Positions 58,682 through 64,000 of a stretch of 64,000 nucleotides of DNA are shown piece by piece; the stretch's first letter is position 1, and each line of letters starts with the position of its first letter. Under the pieces are notes generated by a model that worked only from the letters and a program-made list of their open reading frames with translations, ran no database searches and was not told where the DNA came from. The translations under genes were made by a program, and so were the position numbers. This DNA is from Xestospongia muta (lineage: Eukaryota > Porifera > Demospongiae > Haplosclerida > Petrosiidae), in contig OY848919.1 in NCBI GenBank assembly GCA_963693285.1, positions 5,362,136 to 5,426,135 on the forward strand. Direction: 5' to 3'.

Positions 58682-58949
58682 AGCACACAAACTGTTTTTG
58701 TTAATATTCAATGACCAATGCCTTGCACTCTAGTTGCTTACATCGTATTTTTTGTTATTGTAATTGTTCTGTGTTAATAACATTATTAAAAAATCCAATT
58801 TGGTTGTCTTATACATGTTTTACTGTTATTGACCTTAATTTTTATAAGTTGTTTAGTCATATAATATACTTATATTAGTGTCATAATGGGATACTGATAA
58901 CTACATCAAGTTGTTAATACAATATTATTGCTGAGTAGGTGACTATACT

Positions 58950-59085
58950 TTTCCATCTTAATAGTTATTCTGGTCTGCTGTTAATCACATTCACTCTAAA
59001 CCTGTGTCCATCTCCTTTTTTTTCATAATGGTCTTCAGTTACTAATCCTTCTTCTAAAGCAGATGTTCTACACCGATAGTAATCT
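58950..59085 (+). mobile_element. Short LINE-linker fragment, second copy
   Basis: Same as 35722-35862. It lies between the B 3' flank (58682-58949) and the D relic. Confidence 0.6.
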
Positions 59086-59094
59086 ATCAATGTA

Positions 59095-59815
59095 AGCTAT
59101 ACAGTTGCTTTTTAAAATGACGGAATAATTACTGCAGTGTTTCAAAACATAATTCACTGTGTTTTTTATATCATTTGTGTAAGTCCATTACTTGGTAGTT
59201 GCAGTTGACTTAAGAAGACCAAAACGTGGTATGTCTTTTGGTTTTAAAGAATGGAAAATGTACTAATTTGTCGTTGTAGACACTAATTCTGTATGCAGTA
59301 ACTGGTCCCTCCTCATTACCTGTTGATTGTTCTCAGACTTATATTATATATCCAATGGTATTATATTCTATTAATTTGACATCACAGATCTATCACCATT
59401 AAAGATTTATTAAGAGTCATACTGAAACTTTGCCTTACTTTTATGTCTACAATGAATCTGAAACTTGGTTTTCTTTTATGTTTTTACAATGGGATGATGA
59501 AATTATGGAAAGTTGATCTCAGTCTAGTATTCCGCTCTATCTCTTGCAATAGTGGTTAGTTATCCTCATTATCCTCAATCATTTTCCTCTAAGGCTTTTT
59601 AACAAATAGTTCATTTCTCAGTACAGGTACTGGTTACTGTTGTAGAACTCTCATTCTCAAAACTATTGTTAGCAATTACTAATGTCTTTATCTCATCAAA
59701 AATCTGTTATGTTTCAGATACTAGTTATGATGTTTGGTGTTGTGCTGGGTCAATGGAATATGGTAATGGATCACATCTCATTCTGATGATCATCACATTG
59801 GTAATTTTCTTTTAA
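59095..59815 (+). pseudogene. Type D relic, Cys-rich to membrane region, second copy
   Basis: Counterpart of 35870-36590: GGTAGTTGCAGTTGACTTAA, FLLCFYNGMMKLWK-like, SYDVWCCAGSMEYGNGSH. Shared damage shows it was already dead before the duplication. Confidence 0.65.
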
Positions 59816-60069
59816 ATTATTCCAACAGTTCGACAATGAATGATTTTGAAAAATCTGAAAGGTCAACTTTGTATTTGTGTAAATTTAAAATTACATCTAC
59901 GTTTACTTTCAATTTTTTGCTATAACAATACCAGTTATTACAAATATAACAAACACAACTACAGTATCAATACATAAGAAGTTAATTCTATCATTATTTG
60001 GGTACAGTCCAAGTCTTTTTAATGTCAACTTTCCTGGTACTATTATTTCTAGTTAATTGTTGTGTAACA

Positions 60070-60590
60070 TATCATATCAACTCCTTATCAGATTTAGAGC
60101 AGTACTTGTGTAACACAACATAGTCATCTCAACACTTTGTTTTATCATTTAACAGCTCTGTCAATTTTACTCTGTAACATGGTTTCTTCTGTCATGTGAC
60201 ATATAACCAAACCAGTAAAATGAACGTATACAGTGAGTCTCCCACAGAATGGCAACTACAATATTTGTTCAGAGTCAGAGTTTCTTCCACAGTTTAAAAG
60301 AGGTCTGGCTTTATTTAACACTACAGTGACTCTAGAATGATTGATATGTAAGGATTGTGGTACATATCTCACTACTATAGAAAATACTGCAATGAATGAT
60401 TACTGCAATAGTTCATCTCTGCATTAGACTTCATCTTATATTGTTGCCTTAGTTCTTGTTCATTGCATGTCAGGTCAATATGAGTGAACTTAATATCTAC
60501 TACTCACATGGGTTGGCTATGATTGATATAAATTCATATAATTCTAGTATTATAGTTTATATGTCTACTTCAACTCTTATTGTAGACGTG
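60070..60590 (+). pseudogene. Type D relic, 5' ectodomain part, second copy
   Basis: YHINSLSDLEQYLCNTT, then SSQHFV, FKRGLALFNTTV, DCGTYLTTIENTAMNDYCNS. Counterpart of 36825-37320, with extra small indels. Bases 60591-61130 are the spacer with the GC-richer island (about 60690-60745). No gene. Confidence 0.65.
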
Positions 60591-61200
60591 TGTAAACATT
60601 CTTGCTCCGCACAGCAAAGATAAAAAATTATCAAATGTATCAGAATAAACAAGTAAAGGATTTGTACTTTGTGATAGCAGGGTAAAGAAGTTCGTTCTTT
60701 CGCTCGTTTGTCCTGTAGGAGGCGGCCGAAAGTGATGCACCCGATCTATCTTGTGTAATTTACTCTAATCTCAAGATGTTGTATAAATATATTGATGCAT
60801 ATTGTTGTTGTATATCTAATTATGCCATATCATAACTCATATTGATAACATGATCATATGTGATTGAAATAACCCCATTAATTAGTTATGACCATTAATA
60901 TTATAGTATAAGCTAGTCCTATACTTTACAGATTATGTCCACTTGTACATTGATGTACACTGAGTTAATCCATATCCCAAATTTATTATATATGTCAAAA
61001 TATAGAGTTTCAGTTCTATTAGATGTATTACCTCCAACTAAATCACAATTTCTTGGAGTAAAGATTTCACTAGATTAGTCTCTATCATGATTAAAACATG
61101 ATTTAAATTAACAACATCTATTGACATCCATTGTATGGTATGCCAGTTTGGTGTCACAATTCAATATCCACTTTGATACTGTAATGATTTTTTTATAGTT

Positions 61201-61810
61201 TTTTTATTTTTTATTTTTTATTTTTTATTTTTTTTATTTTTTTTTATTTTTTTATTTTTTATTTTTTTTTACAACTGATGCCCAATAGCGTTGAGCTAGT
61301 CTGAAGGGCAAAAACAAACAAACAACAATCTGACACTATTATAAATAAATAAGAAAATATATATATATATATACATATATATATAGAGAGAGAGAAACTG
61401 TAGATATATATATACTTAAAATTTCAGTAAACAAGTTTTTTTACATTGTGTTTAAACTCAGTAAGTGAAATAGAGGATTTTACGCAGTAGGGAAGTGGAT
61501 TCCAGAGTGAGAGGGCAGAAGGAACAAATGAGTTTTTAGAGGCAGAAGTGCGTGAAAAAGGAACAGAGTACATGAGGCCATCATAGTGACGAGAACGATG
61601 TGTAGGAAGAGGTTTAGGAACAAAGCAATCAGAAAATATATAAGATTATTGGAAATTTTATAGACTAGACATAATTTGGAGATGGAACGACGAGTTGAAA
61701 GGGGAGAAATGTTATGAGAAGAGAGAAGGGAATAATAATCACTAGACCAGTTGTGAGAACACATCCTTAGGGCAAAGAGTTGAGTTTTTTCAAGGAGTGT
61801 AGAGTAGAAC
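61201..61810 (-). mobile_element. 5'-truncated LINE insertion with A-rich tail
   Basis: The minus strand reads LLEKTQLFALRMCSHNWSSD, PLSTRRSISKLCLVYKI and PSHSGIHFPTA, the C-terminal end of a Jockey/CR1-like reverse transcriptase ORF. A short 3' UTR and an A-rich tail follow (T-rich at 61201-61270 on the + strand). Imperfect direct repeats flank it (GATTTTTTTATAGTT at 61186-61200, GAATTTTTGGGATAGTT at 61811-61827). The duplicate locus at about 37950-37965 is the empty site (GATTTTTTGATAGTT). Only the last 610 or so bases of the LINE were inserted, so it is immobile. Confidence 0.85.
61350..61420. repeat. AT/GA microsatellite
   Basis: Runs of ATATAT, AGAGAG and again ATATAT lie within the 3' UTR of the LINE copy. 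Confidence 0.8.
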
Positions 61811-61827
61811 GAATTTTTGGGATAGTT

Positions 61828-62440
61828 CTGCAAGTAACGATATATACGTTACAAATAATATGACTTCAATGTGAAAATTAGCACATTAATTATTTAACAT
61901 TTGATTTGTAGTTTGCTAGAACTATATGGAATCCAAAAGTTATGGGAATTACTCACTCTATAATTTGTAATAGTATTTCAAACCAAATAATTATATAGAG
62001 GGTAATTCACATGAATTCTAGATTCCATAGTAATCCATCAATGTAAGCTACAAAATAGCTGTTTAAAATAACTGAATAATTTGATCATTGACTGTTTTCT
62101 GTGAGAATAGAACTGCCCATTGTGTGGTAGTTGCAGTAGATTTAAGAGCAGCAAAGTTCATATATTTTTTGGTTTTAGTTTCTTGACAATAGTTTTTGTC
62201 GTCATTATCCTCGGTCATTTTCCTCTATGGCTTTCTAATATAAAAGCTCATTCCTCAGTTCAGTACTGGTTACAACTCTTAAGCCTATTGTTAACAATTA
62301 TTGATGTGTTCCCTTCAGCAAAAATCTCTTATGATTCAAATACTAGTTACAATATTCATTATTGAGCTGGGTCAATAGAATATAGTGGTGGATCACTAAT
62401 GATTATTACATTGATAATTTTCATTTAAGTTATTCCTAAC
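61828..62440 (+). pseudogene. Type D relic fragments, second copy
   Basis: Continuation of the relic split by the LINE (its first words, CQFGVTIQYPL, lie at 61142-61180). CGSCSRFKSSKVHIFFGFS and LTIVFVVIILGHFPLWLS (62120-62270) match 38248-38433. About 95 bases at 62347-62440 are kept here but deleted in the other copy. Confidence 0.65.
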
Positions 62441-62871
62441 TGTCTAGTAATGAGTGATGAAGAAGTATTCAAATTAAACTTTCATAATAATAACATACTC
62501 ACACAGATACATACAAAAGAAGTATATAAAGATAGTTGTAAAGTAAACACTAAATATGTCAAGATTAAAAAAATCATTTGCATGAAAATGCTGTAAATTT
62601 ATTTTTAAGGGCCCTAATTTGATATAGGGATCAGAGTGCTTTATCATAATGTTATAACCATCTTGACTAAGTGCATATGTAATTATTTATCAAAAAATAT
62701 AAAAGGGTTGAATCAACTGTATATAAACAAATTAGCTCAATCTATACACATACATAATTAAGCAAAGTGTACATAAATTGTTATTTTAGTAATTATAATA
62801 TATATAATAATTCAAATCATTGATAGATATAGAATTATTCATATTATATGGAATTGCATCTAATTAAGTCA

Positions 62872-64000
62872 TCATGCATGAGTATTGACATCATCTGTAG
62901 TTGTGTCACTGTCATCATCATCATCTTCATCTACTGTGTGCATTAGTTGTCTTTCAGTATATTCAGTAATAATAACTCTCTCATTGACATCAGATAGTTC
63001 ATTACGTTGTCTATATTTGTATTTATAAGCAGCAATAGTGAAAATAATAACTGAGGTTAAAACAACACCTGTCTTAACAGTGTAATACTCCCAACTGCAT
63101 CCTAATGGTGAACTTGTCAGAGTTAGATGTACACAGTAAATACCATTGTTTATATACCATATTCCAATTAACAATCCTTGCATAGTACGAGGACCTTGAG
63201 CTAAAATGAACTCAAAACTCGTGAATAGAACAAGAAAAATACTAATACCAGCAAAAAAATGAGGGACAGCCATGATATAGAAAGGTAATGTGATTACATC
63301 TGATTGTAGTTCAATATCAAAGCTTGTGTTGTTGGTGATGGTCAAACATGAATCATTAACAATTAAAGCATCTCTGATATCTCTAGTCATGAAAAAGCTT
63401 ATAACAGTTGTCATTATAGACTCTACTAACAGTGCCACTAGTCCAATCCATATACGTTTCAACATACTAGGAATGTAGTTAGAGAAGAAAGGAACTATTA
63501 TAAATTGATAGAAAGGAACAATAAATGTAACGACAAAATATGGAATTGTGAGAGGGTATGTCAGAAATAAATTTTTCACGAAGCTATTTGGACCATCTTT
63601 TCTCATAAGAATTAAATATTGATCAGAGATTTTTGATTTAGTGTCAACAAATCCAAATCCAAAGGTTCCTATAACAATACTAAGTATGTAGAAAAAACTT
63701 TTGACATCTTCTACTTGTACAGTAGTAAATGGTCCGCCATATCTCTCTTTACATAAATCAAGTCTTGAGGGAGGAAACTCTCCATAAGTAAAAGCACTAC
63801 GTCTCACTGGTTGTTTGTGAGTCCAAGCATACCTCATTACTCTCCAGATTAGCTTGACAGGATTGTCATGTTGAGCTGGCTCAATAACCAAGTGTTGTTT
63901 GAAGCAATAAAAAGACAAGACTGCAATGATAACAATAAGCACACCGAAACCAAAAATAAAAGTGAAAGTAAAATAAATTGTGTTTTTATAAACAATAGCT
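62872..64000 (-). CDS. POT/SLC15-like transporter, second gene, 5' end beyond the window
   Basis: Open from the window edge (first full codon at 63999-63997) to TGA at 62872, giving 375 residues that match about residues 167-541 of the protein encoded at 39740-41365. It has the same RYGGPFTTVQVEDVK loop and the same acidic DEDDDDDSD tail. The differences seen are mostly conservative (for example LLIGIWYINNGIYCVHLTLT), plus one added codon in the loop after NDSCLTIT. It lies in the second copy of the large duplication. The first five or so membrane segments are not visible. No lesions are seen in the visible part. Confidence 0.75.
   Translation of the reverse strand, partial: AIVYKNTIYFTFTFIFGFGVLIVIIAVLSFYCFKQHLVIEPAQHDNPVKLIWRVMRYAWTHKQPVRRSAFTYGEFPPSRLDLCKERYGGPFTTVQVEDVKSFFYILSIVIGTFGFGFVDTKSKISDQYLILMRKDGPNSFVKNLFLTYPLTIPYFVVTFIVPFYQFIIVPFFSNYIPSMLKRIWIGLVALLVESIMTTVISFFMTRDIRDALIVNDSCLTITNNTSFDIELQSDVITLPFYIMAVPHFFAGISIFLVLFTSFEFILAQGPRTMQGLLIGIWYINNGIYCVHLTLTSSPLGCSWEYYTVKTGVVLTSVIIFTIAAYKYKYRQRNELSDVNERVIITEYTERQLMHTVDEDDDDDSDTTTDDVNTHA

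Noticed and set aside
1..64000. tRNA, rRNA or bacterial operon features
   Set aside because: No cloverleaf-like GC stems, rRNA words, ribosome binding sites or closely packed multi-gene strands were seen.

Overview
The window reads as eukaryotic, very AT-rich animal-type DNA. Its genes have TATA boxes about 50-65 bases before the ATG and AATAAA poly(A) signals, with no Shine-Dalgarno sites or operons. It also holds LINE remains and a mariner-type MITE. The gene content (a large tandem family of secreted-ectodomain, multi-membrane-pass proteins beside a POT-like transporter) resembles a demosponge genome such as Amphimedon. That assignment is inference from style and family look, not from a search.

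The dominant theme is a birth-and-death cluster of one receptor-like family, all on the + strand. A full member is about 1285 residues in a single uninterrupted reading frame. It has a signal peptide, a long N-glycosylated ectodomain with parallel beta-helix (POMP-like F-x-N-N / GGAI) repeats, a short Cys-rich module (CLYQxxGxLCGxC), roughly nine or ten membrane segments, and a short tail ending in a conserved DANDSFYxSC-REPxLG motif. Three copies are intact: 2588-6445, 17119-20964 and 27127-30996. I separate four sequence types. Type A covers the intact genes. Type B has a different ectodomain and membrane region. Types C and D are old and known only as relics. The gene at 17119 is an intact mosaic, with an A ectodomain and a B membrane region. 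A pseudogene at 44564-48328 is a second A/B mosaic with its switch at another point.

Layout: 1-600 C relic; 600-2587 MITE-bearing upstream DNA; gene 1; 7040-9200 LINE piece and relics; 9538-13220 B pseudogene; 13676-16560 two C relics with a MITE; gene 2; 20965-25700 B and C relics, one with a candidate solo LTR and one with a micro-inversion; gene 3; 31523-33690 tandem array of a LINE fragment; 34207-38470 B and D relics; 39740-41365 POT-like transporter (minus strand); 41745-43955 two broken 5' gene pieces; 44564-48328 mosaic pseudogene; 48788-49680 C relic; 51667-55808 a recently broken A gene with a fold-back duplication in its 5' end; 56403-62440 LINE piece, B and D relics and a young LINE insertion; 62872-64000 second POT-like transporter, cut by the window edge.

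Two large direct duplications explain much of this. Bases 1 to about 8330 match 49084 to about 57660, and 31000-41400 match 55810-64000. How the proteins work together is unknown. The architecture and the reservoir of related pseudogenes would suit a diversifying cell-surface recognition family, but this is a hypothesis.
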